DNA of 34,120 nucleotides from Streptococcus australis (GCF_019930045.1 NZ_JAHZQQ010000021.1:1-34120); one strand, 5' to 3'. Positions 1 through 8,184 are shown, counted from the stretch's first letter. Made by a program: numbers and translations. Notes: generated by a model not told the origin, from the letters alone.

Positions 1-1308
1 GATGGAGATTCCTTGAAGGCAGAAGTCGTCTACCCAGAAAGCAAAACCTTTACCAATGCCTTCACGCCAAACGCAACGACTGCAACAATTGAGTTGACGA
101 AAGAGTTGACAGGTCGTGACTTGGTAGACGGCGAGTTTAGCTTTGAATTGTACGAAGGTGCAAACAAACTTCAAACTGTCACCAACAAATCTGGCAAAGT
201 AAGCTTTGATGCGATTTCTTACACAGCAGAAGGTGAACACACTTACACTGTGAAAGAAGTGAAGGGCGACAATGCCACTATTGCTTACGATGCTTCTGAA
301 AAACAAGTGACTGTTAAAGTCACTCGTGATGGAGATTCCTTGAAGGCAGAAGTCGTCTACCCAGAAAGCAAAACCTTTACCAATGCCTTCACGCCAAACG
401 CAACAACTGCAACAATTGAGTTGGCAAAAGAGTTGACAGGTCGTGACTTAGTAGACGGTGAGTTTAGCTTTGAATTGTACGAAGGTACTAATAAGCTTCA
501 AACTGTCACCAACAAATCTGGCAAAGTGACCTTTGATGCGATTTCTTACACAGCAGAAGGTGAACACACTTACACTGTGAAAGAGGTCAAAGGTGACAAC
601 GCCACTATTGCTTACGATGCTTCTGAAAAACAAGTGACTGTTAAAGTCACTCGTGATGGAGATGCCTTGAAGGCAGAAGTCGTCTACCCAGAAAGCAAAA
701 CCTTTACCAATGCCTTCACACCAAACGCAACAACTGCAACAATTGAGTTGGCAAAAGAGTTGACAGGTCGTGACTTGGTAGATGGCGAATTTAGTTTTGA
801 ATTGTACGAAGGAGCTAACAAGCTTCAAACTGTTACCAACAAATCTGGTAAAGTAACCTTTAATGCTATCTCTTACACAGCAGAAGGTGAACACACTTAC
901 ACTGTGAAAGAAGTTAAAGGGGATAATGCGACGATTGCTTATGATACTTCTGAAAAACAAGTGACTGTTAAAGTCACTCGTGATGGGGAAGCTTTGAAAG
1001 CAGAAGTCGTCTACCCAGAAAGCAAAACCTTTACTAATGCCTTCACACCAAACGCAACAACTGCAACAATTGAGTTGACAAAAGAGTTGACAGGTCGTGA
1101 CTTGGTAGATGGTGAATTTAGCTTTGAATTGTACGAAGGTTCAAACAAACTTCAAACTGTTACCAACAAAGCTGGTAAAGTAAGCTTTGATGCGATTTCT
1201 TACACAGCAGAAGGTGAACACACTTACACTGTGAAAGAAGTCAAAGGGACTACCCCAGGTATCACATACGATACAGCCGAAAAACAAGTAACCGTTAAGG
1301 TAACAAAA
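1..1308 (+). repeat. Four tandem 327-bp repeats (109-aa FctA-like domains)
   Basis: The phrase encoding DGDSLKAEVVYPESKTF recurs at 1, 328, 655 and 982 and, diverged, at 1309, so the period is exactly 327 bp. The first four copies differ at few bases, mostly silent. This implies recent duplication or ongoing homogenisation, and the copy number probably varies between strains. Reads shorter than the array could collapse it. Confidence 0.95.
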
Positions 1309-3069
1309 GATGGAGACAACCTAAAAGCAACAGTTGTCTATCCAGAAAGCAAGGCCTTTGCAAATACTTACTCAGCTCCAAGTCCAGCAAAAGCTCAGAT
1401 TTCAGCGAGCAAGATTTTAGAAGGTCGTGACCTAAAAGATGGAGAATTCAGCTTTAGCTTGTTGGATGAAGCTGGGGAAGTTCTTCAAACAAAACAAAAT
1501 GCTGCAGATGGTTCCGTAGCCTTTGATGAAATTTCTTATTCACAAGAAGATGCAGGAAAAACTTTCCACTACACGATTAAAGAAGTGATTCCTCAATCTC
1601 AAGAAAAAGGAATGACCTACGATCAATCTAGCATTGAAGTGACAGTAACGGTTACGAAAGATGAAGCAAGCAATACTATCAACGCTACAGTGGCATATGG
1701 TGAGAAGAAATCCTTCAAAAATACTTTTGTGACAAGTGAAATCCCACCAACACCACCAGTAGTTGAAAAACCAGAAGCTAAGCTTTATACGATCCAACTT
1801 CACAAGGTCAATGGTGAAGGTCAAGCTCTAGCAGGAGCTGTCTTCGGACTCTTTGAAGCGGATGGTGTGACAGCAGTTGCCAACCCTTATGGCGAAGGCC
1901 AAGCGACTGCGACATCCGATGCTAATGGTCTTGTCAGCTTTGTAGGCTTTGAGGCTAAGAATTATGTAGTGAAAGAATTGACAGCACCAGAAGGTTACCA
2001 ACTATCAACTGCTTCAATCGCTGTCTCTGCAACAGAATTGAGCGCTGCGACAGACTTGGTAGTGGATAAAGGAAATGTGGTGAACCAACCGTTTACTGCT
2101 ATTCCACCAACTCCGCCAGTTGTTGAGAAACCGGAATTGACTCTTTACAGCATTCAATTGCACAAAGTCAATAATGAAGGTCAAGTCTTGGCAGGAGCTG
2201 TCTTTGGACTCTTTGAAGCAGATGGTGTAACACCAGTTGCAAATCCATATGGCGAAGGTCAAGCGACAGCGACATCTGATGCCAATGGTCTCGTTACCTT
2301 TACAGGACTTGTAGCCAAGGATTATGTAGTGAAAGAATTGACAGCACCAGAAGGTTACCAACTTTCTGAAGAAGCGATTACTGTTTCATCTAGCCAGTTG
2401 ATTGCGTCAACCGATCAAGTACTTGATCAAGGAAAAGTTGTCAACAAACCATTCACTGCTATTCCACCAACTCCACCAGTAGTTGAGAAACCAGAATTGA
2501 AGCTATATACCATTCAGCTTCACAAGGTAAATCCATTCTACCAATCTCTAGCAGGAGCAGTCTTCGGACTCTTTGAGGCGGATGGTGTGACACCAGTTGC
2601 GAATCCATATGGTGAAGGTCAAGCGACAGCGACATCTGATGCCAATGGACTTGTAAGCTTTGTAGGCTTTGAGGCTAAGGATTATGTGGTGAAAGAATTG
2701 ACTGCTCCGGCAGGCTACCAACTTTCAACCGTTTCAATCACTGTTTCTGCGGCAGAGTTAACTGCTGCGACAAATTTGGTAGTAGATAAAGGGAATGTTG
2801 TCAATCAACTGACTCCTCCAAAAGGGAATACCCCACCACCTTCTACTGACAAACCAAGAAAAGAAATTCCATCTAATCCTCCAAAAGGGAACACTCCACC
2901 ACCTTCTACTGAAAAGCCAGAAAAAGAAATTCCATCAAATCCTCCAAAAGAGGATAAAAAAGAAGTTCTTCCTTCTACTGGTCAATCAATGAGTGAAGGA
3001 CTAGTGGCTACAGGACTCGCATTGGCGGTTGCTGGAAGTGCCTTGGTTTACAAAAAACGTGAGAACTAA
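1..3069 (+). CDS. LPXTG cell-wall protein with FctA-like and CnaB repeats (5' end outside window)
   Basis: The reading frame is open from base 1, so the signal peptide and N-terminus are missing. Order of parts: four near-identical 109-residue repeats (to about 1308), a fifth diverged copy (to about 1737), three 120-residue CnaB/SpaA-type domains starting at 1741, 2101 and 2461, a Pro-rich spacer, then LPSTG (2968-2982), a hydrophobic segment and the tail KKREN. The 109-residue units carry GRDLVDGEFSFELYEG and end in FTNAF, the pattern of the streptococcal pilin isopeptide (FctA, Spy0128-like) domain. The CnaB units carry LHKVN, KELTAPEGYQL and a closing VVNQPF, where a Lys-Asn isopeptide with a Glu helper is expected. 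The likely role is a stalk-like adhesin or pilus-like surface protein anchored by sortase A; the binding head lies upstream and is unseen. A terminator follows directly. Confidence 0.9.
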   Translation, partial: DGDSLKAEVVYPESKTFTNAFTPNATTATIELTKELTGRDLVDGEFSFELYEGANKLQTVTNKSGKVSFDAISYTAEGEHTYTVKEVKGDNATIAYDASEKQVTVKVTRDGDSLKAEVVYPESKTFTNAFTPNATTATIELAKELTGRDLVDGEFSFELYEGTNKLQTVTNKSGKVTFDAISYTAEGEHTYTVKEVKGDNATIAYDASEKQVTVKVTRDGDALKAEVVYPESKTFTNAFTPNATTATIELAKELTGRDLVDGEFSFELYEGANKLQTVTNKSGKVTFNAISYTAEGEHTYTVKEVKGDNATIAYDTSEKQVTVKVTRDGEALKAEVVYPESKTFTNAFTPNATTATIELTKELTGRDLVDGEFSFELYEGSNKLQTVTNKAGKVSFDAISYTAEGEHTYTVKEVKGTTPGITYDTAEKQVTVKVTKDGDNLKATVVYPESKAFANTYSAPSPAKAQISASKILEGRDLKDGEFSFSLLDEAGEVLQTKQNAADGSVAFDEISYSQEDAGKTFHYTIKEVIPQSQEKGMTYDQSSIEVTVTVTKDEASNTINATVAYGEKKSFKNTFVTSEIPPTPPVVEKPEAKLYTIQLHKVNGEGQALAGAVFGLFEADGVTAVANPYGEGQATATSDANGLVSFVGFEAKNYVVKELTAPEGYQLSTASIAVSATELSAATDLVVDKGNVVNQPFTAIPPTPPVVEKPELTLYSIQLHKVNNEGQVLAGAVFGLFEADGVTPVANPYGEGQATATSDANGLVTFTGLVAKDYVVKELTAPEGYQLSEEAITVSSSQLIASTDQVLDQGKVVNKPFTAIPPTPPVVEKPELKLYTIQLHKVNPFYQSLAGAVFGLFEADGVTPVANPYGEGQATATSDANGLVSFVGFEAKDYVVKELTAPAGYQLSTVSITVSAAELTAATNLVVDKGNVVNQLTPPKGNTPPPSTDKPRKEIPSNPPKGNTPPPSTEKPEKEIPSNPPKEDKKEVLPSTGQSMSEGLVATGLALAVAGSALVYKKREN
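1741..2820 (+). repeat. Three tandem 360-bp repeats (120-aa CnaB-like domains)
   Basis: Each unit opens with IPPTPPVVEKPE (1741, 2101, 2461). Each continues with an LY(T/S)IQLHKVN strand, the phrase AGAVFGLFEADGVT and a KELTAP(E/A)GYQL strand. In the third copy the loop after LHKVN reads PFYQS where the others have GEGQ or NEGQ, a local replacement. The fold and isopeptide chemistry are inferred from the family. Confidence 0.9.
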
Positions 3070-3074
3070 TCTCT

Positions 3075-3118
3075 AAAACAGGTTTTGTTCTAGCCTTGCT
3101 AGACAAACCTGTTTTTTT
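3075..3118 (+). terminator. Rho-independent terminator of the LPXTG protein gene
   Basis: AAAACAGGTTT pairs with AAACCTGTTTT, with an inner CTAGC/GCTAG pairing, followed by a run of seven T. It begins 6 nt after the stop codon. Confidence 0.9.
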
Positions 3119-3164
3119 GCTTTCGGCGATAAAAAATATTTATCAGGCCCTTAAAAAACACATA

Positions 3165-3194
3165 TTAGACGCTCTAAGGGTGGGATGATAAAAT
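3165..3194 (+). promoter_or_regulatory. Probable promoter of the amidotransferase-like gene
   Basis: An extended -10 element, TGA TAAAAT (3186-3194), sits 18 nt after a weak -35 TTAGAC (3165-3170). It lies about 30 nt upstream of the start codon. Confidence 0.5.
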
Positions 3195-3225
3195 AGGGAA
3201 TAGAAATATCAAAGGAGGGAAGGGT

Positions 3226-3915
3226 ATGTGTAGAACGATTGTTGGAGTCTCTGCCAATCTATGTGCAGTGGATCCAGATGGGAAAAATATCCATTCGTCT
3301 GTATCTTGTAAGTTTGCGGAAACCATTAAGCAAGTAGGTGGCCTTCCTATGGTGATCCCAGTGGGGGATCCATCTTTTGCAAAAGATTATATCGAAACAG
3401 TGGACAAGCTTATCCTCAGTGGGGGGCAAAATGTCCATCCTAGCTTTTATGGAGAAGAGATCGCCATCGAGAGTGATGACTACAATCTCGAGCGCGATCA
3501 GTTTGAGTTGGCCTTGCTAAAAGAAGCGGTCCGTCAAAACAAGCCGGTCCTAGCCATCTGCCGAGGGGTTCAGTTGGTTAATGTCGCCTTCGGTGGGACT
3601 CTCCATCAAGAAGTGGAAGGGCACTGGCAGGGGCTTCCTTTTGGGACATCTCACTCGATTGAGACCAAAAAAGGCAGCGTGGTGGAGCGCCTCTTTGGAC
3701 AAGCCAGCCAGATTAATTCTGTTCATCGCCAGAGCATCAAGGACTTGGCGCCTAACTTTCGAGTGACAGCCATTGACCCACGCGACCAGACCATTGAAGC
3801 CATCGAAGCAGTGGATGGTCATCGCATCATCGGCTTGCAATGGCATCCAGAGTTTCTTGTTAAAGAAGAAAAAGGCAATCTCGAACTCTTCCGCTATCTG
3901 TTACAAGAATTGTAA
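3226..3915 (+). CDS. Gamma-glutamyl-gamma-aminobutyrate hydrolase family protein (class I glutamine amidotransferase-like, peptidase C26)
   Basis: A 229-residue cytoplasmic protein. The nucleophile elbow AICRGVQ places the catalytic Cys at 112; the WHPE motif gives His207 and Glu209, completing the Cys-His-Glu triad of the family. SGGQNVHP (65-72) is the loop typical of PuuD-like enzymes, which hydrolyse gamma-glutamyl amides such as gamma-Glu-GABA. The true substrate cannot be read from the sequence, and no putrescine-catabolic genes are nearby, so the name is a family name only. The start is supported by AAAGGAGGGAAGG just upstream. The gene is monocistronic: a terminator lies upstream and a strong one downstream. 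Confidence 0.88.
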   Translation: MCRTIVGVSANLCAVDPDGKNIHSSVSCKFAETIKQVGGLPMVIPVGDPSFAKDYIETVDKLILSGGQNVHPSFYGEEIAIESDDYNLERDQFELALLKEAVRQNKPVLAICRGVQLVNVAFGGTLHQEVEGHWQGLPFGTSHSIETKKGSVVERLFGQASQINSVHRQSIKDLAPNFRVTAIDPRDQTIEAIEAVDGHRIIGLQWHPEFLVKEEKGNLELFRYLLQEL

Positions 3916-3944
3916 AGTCTTTAGGATTTTTTAAGGAGAAAGGG

Positions 3945-4002
3945 GTAAACTAGTCTCATCAACAAAGACCTCCTAACTTTGTTTGATACAGTTTACTTTT
4001 TT
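3945..4002 (+). terminator. Long-stem terminator after the amidotransferase-like gene
   Basis: The outer stem GTAAACT/AGTTTAC (3945-3951 and 3990-3996) encloses an inner stem ATCAACAAAG/CTTTGTTTGAT. A six-T run follows at 3997-4002. Confidence 0.8.
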
Positions 4003-4016
4003 CATATAATCTCCTG

Positions 4017-4046
4017 CAAAAGTCTCCTCGGTTGAGGGGGCTTTTG
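4017..4046 (+). terminator. Second hairpin, terminator-like, upstream of the competence operon
   Basis: A 13-bp stem with G-U pairs runs from CAAAAG (4017) to CTTTTG (4046) around the loop GGTT. The following tract is only TGTGTGTTTG, so the T-run is weak. Together with the hairpin at 3945-4002 it appears to insulate the late-competence promoter from upstream read-through. Confidence 0.55.
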
Positions 4047-4064
4047 TGTGTTTGCCAGAAAAAA

Positions 4065-4072
4065 TACGAATA
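4065..4072 (+). promoter_or_regulatory. ComX/SigX box (combox, cinbox)
   Basis: TACGAATA matches the late-competence consensus recognised by the alternative sigma factor ComX (SigX) at all 8 positions. It lies 78 nt upstream of dut, and T-rich sequence precedes it. In pneumococcus the dut-radA operon is a known late-competence transcription unit, so both position and sequence agree. Confidence 0.9.
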
Positions 4073-4103
4073 GTAGTAGAGGGGAGACGCTAGGCCAAAG
4101 TGA

Positions 4104-4112
4104 TGGTATAAT
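4104..4112 (+). promoter_or_regulatory. Extended -10 housekeeping promoter of dut
   Basis: TGG TATAAT is a perfect extended -10 lying between the combox and dut. It would give basal, sigma-A-dependent expression of the operon in addition to the competence-induced promoter. No convincing -35 is visible. Confidence 0.7.
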
Positions 4113-4149
4113 AGAAGAGATAGAAACTATTAAGAATGAAAGAGGAATT

Positions 4150-4599
4150 ATGATGACAAAAATTCGTGGATTTGAACTTGTATCAAGCTATACCAATCAG
4201 GACTTACTGCCAAAACGGGAGACGGCCCACGCAGCTGGCTACGACTTAAAGGTGGCGGAGCGCACAGTCATTGCACCAGGAGAGATCGTCCTCGTCCCAA
4301 CTGGGGTCAAGGCTTATATGCAAGCGGGTGAGGTGCTCTATCTCTATGACCGTTCCTCTAATCCTCGTAAAAAAGGTCTGGTCTTGATCAACTCTGTGGG
4401 GGTTATTGATGGAGACTATTATGGCAACCCAGGAAATGAAGGTCATATTTTTGCTCAGATGAAAAACATCACCGATCAAGAAGTCGTTCTTGAAGTCGGG
4501 GAACGTGTGGTTCAGGCTGTCTTTGCTCCTTTCTTAATTGCAGATGGAGATGAGGCGGATGGCATACGGACCGGTGGGTTTGGGTCGACAGGGCACTAA
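4150..4599 (+). CDS. dut: dUTP diphosphatase (dUTPase)
   Basis: Hydrolyses dUTP to dUMP and pyrophosphate, supplying dTMP synthesis and keeping uracil out of DNA. The 149-residue protein has the five trimeric dUTPase motifs: AAGYDL (28-33), YDRSSNPRKKGL (66-77), GVIDGDYYGN (84-93) with the catalytic Asp, GERVVQAVF (117-125) and the C-terminal arm RTGGFGSTGH (140-149). Two ATGs stand in tandem (4150 and 4153). The ribosome site AGAGGA at 4141-4146 gives better spacing to the second, so the protein may be 148 residues. First gene of the competence-linked operon; its stop is one base before the next gene's ATG, which suggests translational coupling. Confidence 0.95.
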   Translation: MMTKIRGFELVSSYTNQDLLPKRETAHAAGYDLKVAERTVIAPGEIVLVPTGVKAYMQAGEVLYLYDRSSNPRKKGLVLINSVGVIDGDYYGNPGNEGHIFAQMKNITDQEVVLEVGERVVQAVFAPFLIADGDEADGIRTGGFGSTGH

Positions 4600-4600
4600 G

Positions 4601-5116
4601 ATGAAGATTATCTTTGTCCGTCATGGGGAGCCAAATTACCGTGAGTTAGAGGAGCGTTCCTATACTGGATTCGGGATAGATTTGGCACCCTTATCTGAGA
4701 AAGGAAGACAACAAGCTCAGGAACTTTGCAAAAATCCTTTGTTTGGCTCAGCTGATATCCTGGTGTCTTCTGCAGTGACGCGAGCTTTAGAAACGGCTTT
4801 TTATGTATCCTGTGCTACTGGCCTTCCTTTGAGGGTAGAGCCATTATTGCATGAATGGCAGGTTTATGAAACAGGTATAGAGAACTTTGAAACAGCTAGA
4901 TGTCTGTTTTTAGAAAACAAGGGGGAGCTGATCCCAAATTCTCCTGTTCAATATGAGACAGCTGTAGAGATGAAGTCTCGTTTTCTAGAATGCATGGCTA
5001 AGTATCGGGAACATCAAACTGTGGTAGTTGTAGCCCATCGCATGCTCATGCGCCAGTTTGTGCCAAATGAGAAGATTGATTTTTGCCAAGTGATTGAGTG
5101 TGAGATAGAGATTTAG
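4601..5116 (+). CDS. Histidine phosphatase (phosphoglycerate mutase superfamily) protein
   Basis: A 171-residue protein with the RHGEPN signature at residues 7-12, where His8 is the expected phospho-acceptor. A C-terminal [13 protein letters not shown] segment supplies the second catalytic His. It therefore looks like an active phosphatase rather than a glycolytic mutase; the substrate is unknown. It starts one base after the dut stop and ends 13 bases before the radA start, so it belongs to the operon transcribed from the combox. The same neighbour between dut and radA is known in pneumococcus. Confidence 0.85.
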   Translation: MKIIFVRHGEPNYRELEERSYTGFGIDLAPLSEKGRQQAQELCKNPLFGSADILVSSAVTRALETAFYVSCATGLPLRVEPLLHEWQVYETGIENFETARCLFLENKGELIPNSPVQYETAVEMKSRFLECMAKYREHQTVVVVAHRMLMRQFVPNEKIDFCQVIECEIEI

Positions 5117-5129
5117 AAAGAGGTTTATC

Positions 5130-6491
5130 ATCGCAAAGAAAAAAACGACATTTATTTGTCAAAATTGTGCCTACAATTCACCCAAATACCTAGGACGCTG
5201 TCCTAACTGTGGTTCTTGGTCTTCCTTTGTGGAGGAAGTCGAAGTTGCAGAAGTTAAGAATGCACGGGTATCCTTGACGGGTGAAAAGACCAAACCCATG
5301 AAACTGGCTGATGTGACCTCTATCAATGTCCATCGTACTAAGACCGAGATGGAGGAATTCAACCGCGTCCTTGGAGGCGGTGTCGTCCCAGGGAGTCTGG
5401 TCCTGATTGGTGGAGATCCAGGAATTGGGAAATCAACTCTTCTCTTACAAGTATCAACCCAGCTGTCTCAAGTAGGAACAGTTCTCTATGTCAGTGGCGA
5501 GGAGTCGGCCCAGCAGATCAAGTTACGGGCAGAGCGCTTGGGGGATATTGATAGTGAGTTTTATCTCTATGCTGAGACCAATATGCAAAGCGTGCGAGCC
5601 GAGGTGGAGCGCCTCCAGCCTAACTTCCTTATCATCGACTCCATCCAGACCATTATGTCTCCGGAGATTTCAGGGGTGCAGGGATCGGTTTCTCAGGTGC
5701 GGGAAGTGACAGCAGAGCTCATGCAGTTGGCCAAAACCAATAACATCGCCATCTTCATCGTCGGCCATGTGACCAAGGAAGGAACCTTGGCGGGCCCGCG
5801 TATGTTGGAGCACATGGTGGATACGGTGCTCTACTTTGAGGGCGAGCGCCACCATACCTTCCGAATCCTAAGAGCGGTCAAGAACCGCTTTGGTTCTACC
5901 AATGAGATCGGAATCTTTGAGATGCAATCAGGTGGGCTGGTCGAAGTCCTCAATCCCAGTCAGGTCTTTCTAGAAGAACGTTTGGATGGCGCGACGGGCT
6001 CTGCCATTGTCGTCACCATGGAAGGAAGTAGACCAATCTTGGCGGAAGTTCAGGCCTTGGTGACACCGACTGTATTTGGAAATGCCAAGCGGACGACAAC
6101 GGGTCTGGACTTTAACCGGGTTAGTCTCATTATGGCCGTATTAGAGAAACGTTGCGGACTTCTTCTCCAAAATCAGGATGCCTATCTCAAGTCAGCTGGT
6201 GGTGTCAAACTGGACGAACCAGCCATTGACTTAGCCGTAGCGGTGGCCATTGCTTCTAGCTACAAGGATCTTCCAACCAATCCTCAAGAGGCCTTTATCG
6301 GTGAGATTGGCTTGACTGGGGAGATTCGCCGAGTGACTCGGATCGAGCAACGGATCAACGAAGCGGCGAAACTAGGCTTCACTAAGATTTATGCACCAAA
6401 AAATTCTCTCCAAGGGATCGCAATCCCAGATGGCATTCAAGTGATAGCAGTCTCCACGGTAGGGGAAGTTCTGAAAAAAGTCTTTTCTTAA
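5130..6491 (+). CDS. radA: DNA repair and recombination helicase RadA, apparent ATC start
   Basis: RadA is a DnaB-like branch-migration ATPase that promotes D-loop extension in recombination and natural transformation. Reading from 5130 gives 453 residues: a C4 zinc finger (Cys10, 13, 24, 27), Walker [11 protein letters not shown] near 94-103, the RadA-specific KNRFG motif near 251-255, and a Lon-like C-terminal domain. No ATG, GTG or TTG occurs in frame between the upstream stop TAG (5106) and the zinc finger. The first standard in-frame start, GTG at 5229, would delete the whole zinc finger. ATC at 5130 lies 6 nt after the ribosome site AGAGG and yields the usual MAKKK-type N-terminus. A sequencing error (ATG read as ATC) is the alternative. 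Last gene of the operon. Confidence 0.92.
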   Translation: MAKKKTTFICQNCAYNSPKYLGRCPNCGSWSSFVEEVEVAEVKNARVSLTGEKTKPMKLADVTSINVHRTKTEMEEFNRVLGGGVVPGSLVLIGGDPGIGKSTLLLQVSTQLSQVGTVLYVSGEESAQQIKLRAERLGDIDSEFYLYAETNMQSVRAEVERLQPNFLIIDSIQTIMSPEISGVQGSVSQVREVTAELMQLAKTNNIAIFIVGHVTKEGTLAGPRMLEHMVDTVLYFEGERHHTFRILRAVKNRFGSTNEIGIFEMQSGGLVEVLNPSQVFLEERLDGATGSAIVVTMEGSRPILAEVQALVTPTVFGNAKRTTTGLDFNRVSLIMAVLEKRCGLLLQNQDAYLKSAGGVKLDEPAIDLAVAVAIASSYKDLPTNPQEAFIGEIGLTGEIRRVTRIEQRINEAAKLGFTKIYAPKNSLQGIAIPDGIQVIAVSTVGEVLKKVFS

Positions 6492-6508
6492 CCAGGTCTT
6501 GGAATCGT

Positions 6509-6537
6509 TTGCAAAAAGGTTATTCCTATGCTATACT
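6509..6537 (+). promoter_or_regulatory. Promoter of the AIM24-like gene
   Basis: TTGCAA (6509-6514), a 17-nt spacer, then TATACT (6532-6537) preceded by an extended TGC. It starts 18 nt after the radA stop, so the next gene is not dependent on the competence promoter. Confidence 0.8.
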
Positions 6538-6573
6538 TTTTCTATACTTACTAAACATAGGGGGTTACTTATT

Positions 6574-7269
6574 TTGCAATTTTTTACAGACAACAATGTG
6601 CAGTTCCCTTTGGTCGAGCTGTCTCTCAATCAAGGTGAAACTGTCTATATTCAACGGGGGAGTATGGTCTACCATACGCCTAATGTGACCCTCAACACCA
6701 AATTAAATGCGAGTGGCTCTGGTGTGGGACGCTTTGTGAAAGCAGTTGGACGGTCAATGGTTTCGGGTGAAAGTACCTTTATTACTCAGGTATTTGCCCA
6801 GTCTAATAATGCCTACCTAGCATTGGCACCCGACTCACCAGGTCAGGTGGTGCCACTCTACTTGGGCGAAAAGCAGTATCGATTGAACGACGGTGCCTTC
6901 CTTGCACTGGATGGTACAGCTTACTATACAATGGAAACCCAATCGATTGGTAAGGCACTCTTTGGTGGTCAGGGAGGATTCTTCGTCATGACGACCCAAG
7001 GGCAAGGGACCCTCTTGGTGAATGCCTACGGTTCTATTAAAAAAATCGAGCTAAACAATCAAGAAATCACCATCGATAATGCCCATGTCGTTGCTTGGAG
7101 CCAGTCTTTGGATTATAATATTCATTTGGAAAATGGTTTCTGGCAATCTATCGGAACTGGTGAGGGAGTCGTCAATACCTTTAGAGGGACTGGTGAGATC
7201 TATGTTCAAAGTCTCAACCTTCAAACCTTTGCTGGCTTGCTAAATCGCTATTTACCAAGACGATCATAA
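6574..7269 (+). CDS. AIM24 / TIGR00266 family protein
   Basis: A 231-residue soluble protein of the AIM24 (DUF124) family, which has a beta-sandwich fold related to the tryptophan RNA-binding attenuator. Its biochemical role in bacteria is not established. Visible family features include repeated Gly-rich beta-strand turns such as GSGVGRFVKAVGRSMVSGES and GKALFGGQGGFF. A longer frame opens at 6499 but overlaps the promoter at 6509-6537. TTG at 6574 follows AGGGGG (6559-6564) at good spacing and gives the natural N-terminus MQFFTDNNVQFPLVEL, so I place the start there. A strong terminator follows, so the gene is probably monocistronic. Confidence 0.82.
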   Translation: MQFFTDNNVQFPLVELSLNQGETVYIQRGSMVYHTPNVTLNTKLNASGSGVGRFVKAVGRSMVSGESTFITQVFAQSNNAYLALAPDSPGQVVPLYLGEKQYRLNDGAFLALDGTAYYTMETQSIGKALFGGQGGFFVMTTQGQGTLLVNAYGSIKKIELNNQEITIDNAHVVAWSQSLDYNIHLENGFWQSIGTGEGVVNTFRGTGEIYVQSLNLQTFAGLLNRYLPRRS

Positions 7270-7275
7270 GATAAG

Positions 7276-7315
7276 AAAGGAGAGTAGAAGTCGGTTTGCT
7301 TTTACTCTCCTTTTT
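7276..7315 (+). terminator. Terminator after the AIM24-like gene
   Basis: AAAGGAGAGTA pairs with TACTCTCCTTT, with an extra AAG/CTT inside, followed by a T-run. Confidence 0.88.
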
Positions 7316-7330
7316 CATGTAGGCTGACAA

Positions 7331-7359
7331 CTGACAATCTGGGAAAAAGATGGTAAGAT
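7331..7359 (+). promoter_or_regulatory. Promoter of the carbonic anhydrase gene
   Basis: CTGACA (7331-7336), a 17-nt spacer, then an extended -10 TGG TAAGAT (7351-7359). Confidence 0.7.
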
Positions 7360-7414
7360 AGAGTGTAAATAATTTGGTGTTCAAACTATTTTGCCAACCA
7401 GAAAGGAAGTTCCT

Positions 7415-7909
7415 ATGTCCTATTTTGAGAATTTTTTAAAAGCCAATCAAGCCTATGTTGAACTGCATGGAGACCTTCATCTTCCAATCAAACCGAAAAC
7501 GCAAGTGGCCATTGTGACCTGTATGGACTCTCGCCTTCACGTCGCACCAGCACTAGGTCTTGCTTTGGGGGATGCCCATATTTTGCGGAATGCAGGTGGG
7601 CGCGTGACAGAGGACATGATTCGCTCTTTGGTCATTTCCCAGCAACAGATGGGCACTCGAGAAATCGTCGTCTTGCACCACACAGACTGTGGAGCGCAAA
7701 CCTTTGAGAATGAAGGTTTTCGTCAGCATCTGAAGAAGGAACTGGGAGTTGATGTTGGAGACCAAGACTTCCTACCCTTTCAAGATATCTACGAGAGCGT
7801 CCGTGAGGATGTTGCTCTCTTAAAAGCCTCACCGCTGATTCCAGACGATGTCATTATCTCAGGAGCTGTCTATGATGTCGATACAGGATTGATCTTAGAA
7901 GTGGGTTAA
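7415..7909 (+). CDS. Beta-class carbonic anhydrase
   Basis: Interconverts CO2 and bicarbonate, important for capnophilic streptococci that need bicarbonate for biosynthesis. The 164-residue protein has the beta-class zinc ligands: Cys36 in TCMDSRL with its Asp38-Arg40 dyad, and His89 and Cys92 in HHTDCG. The start ATG at 7415 follows GAAAGGAAG; an upstream in-frame start at 7391 would sit before that ribosome site and is less likely. It has its own promoter and terminator. In pneumococcus the homologue directly follows radA; here the AIM24-like gene lies between them. Confidence 0.92.
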   Translation: MSYFENFLKANQAYVELHGDLHLPIKPKTQVAIVTCMDSRLHVAPALGLALGDAHILRNAGGRVTEDMIRSLVISQQQMGTREIVVLHHTDCGAQTFENEGFRQHLKKELGVDVGDQDFLPFQDIYESVREDVALLKASPLIPDDVIISGAVYDVDTGLILEVG

Positions 7910-7930
7910 AGGACAATGGTTAGATTGATA

Positions 7931-7976
7931 AAGAAGTAAATTACGCCGTATTTTACACGGAAATTTGCTTCTTTTT
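7931..7976 (+). terminator. Terminator of the carbonic anhydrase gene
   Basis: AAGAAG and AAATT pair with AATTT and CTTCTT around an inner CCGT/ACGG stem. The 3' arm runs into CTTTTTCTTG. Confidence 0.85.
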
Positions 7977-8104
7977 CTTGTTTTAAAAATATGTATTATA
8001 GAGGAATTATACTGATACGGGATGTAAAAATATTTGAAAAAACAAATAAAAAAAATAGCTTTTAGAGGGAAATATGTAAGTATACAAAATTATAGTGCAA
8101 CAAT

Positions 8105-8132
8105 TTGACAGTGGCTGTCTATTTTTGATACT
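8105..8132 (+). promoter_or_regulatory. Probable promoter of the frameshifted adhesin
   Basis: A consensus TTGACA (8105-8110) is followed after 16 nt by GATACT (8127-8132). The surrounding 7980-8180 stretch is AT-rich and holds no gene. A ribosome site AGGAGA at 8170-8175 precedes the ATG at 8185. Confidence 0.6.
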
Positions 8133-8184
8133 ATAAGCTTTGTATCATGTTCATCATGAAATAACACATAGGAGATACAAATAA

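Noticed and set aside
6499..6573. Upstream start for the AIM24-like protein
   Set aside because: The promoter at 6509-6537 lies inside this stretch, and TTG 6574 with AGGGGG gives the family N-terminus.
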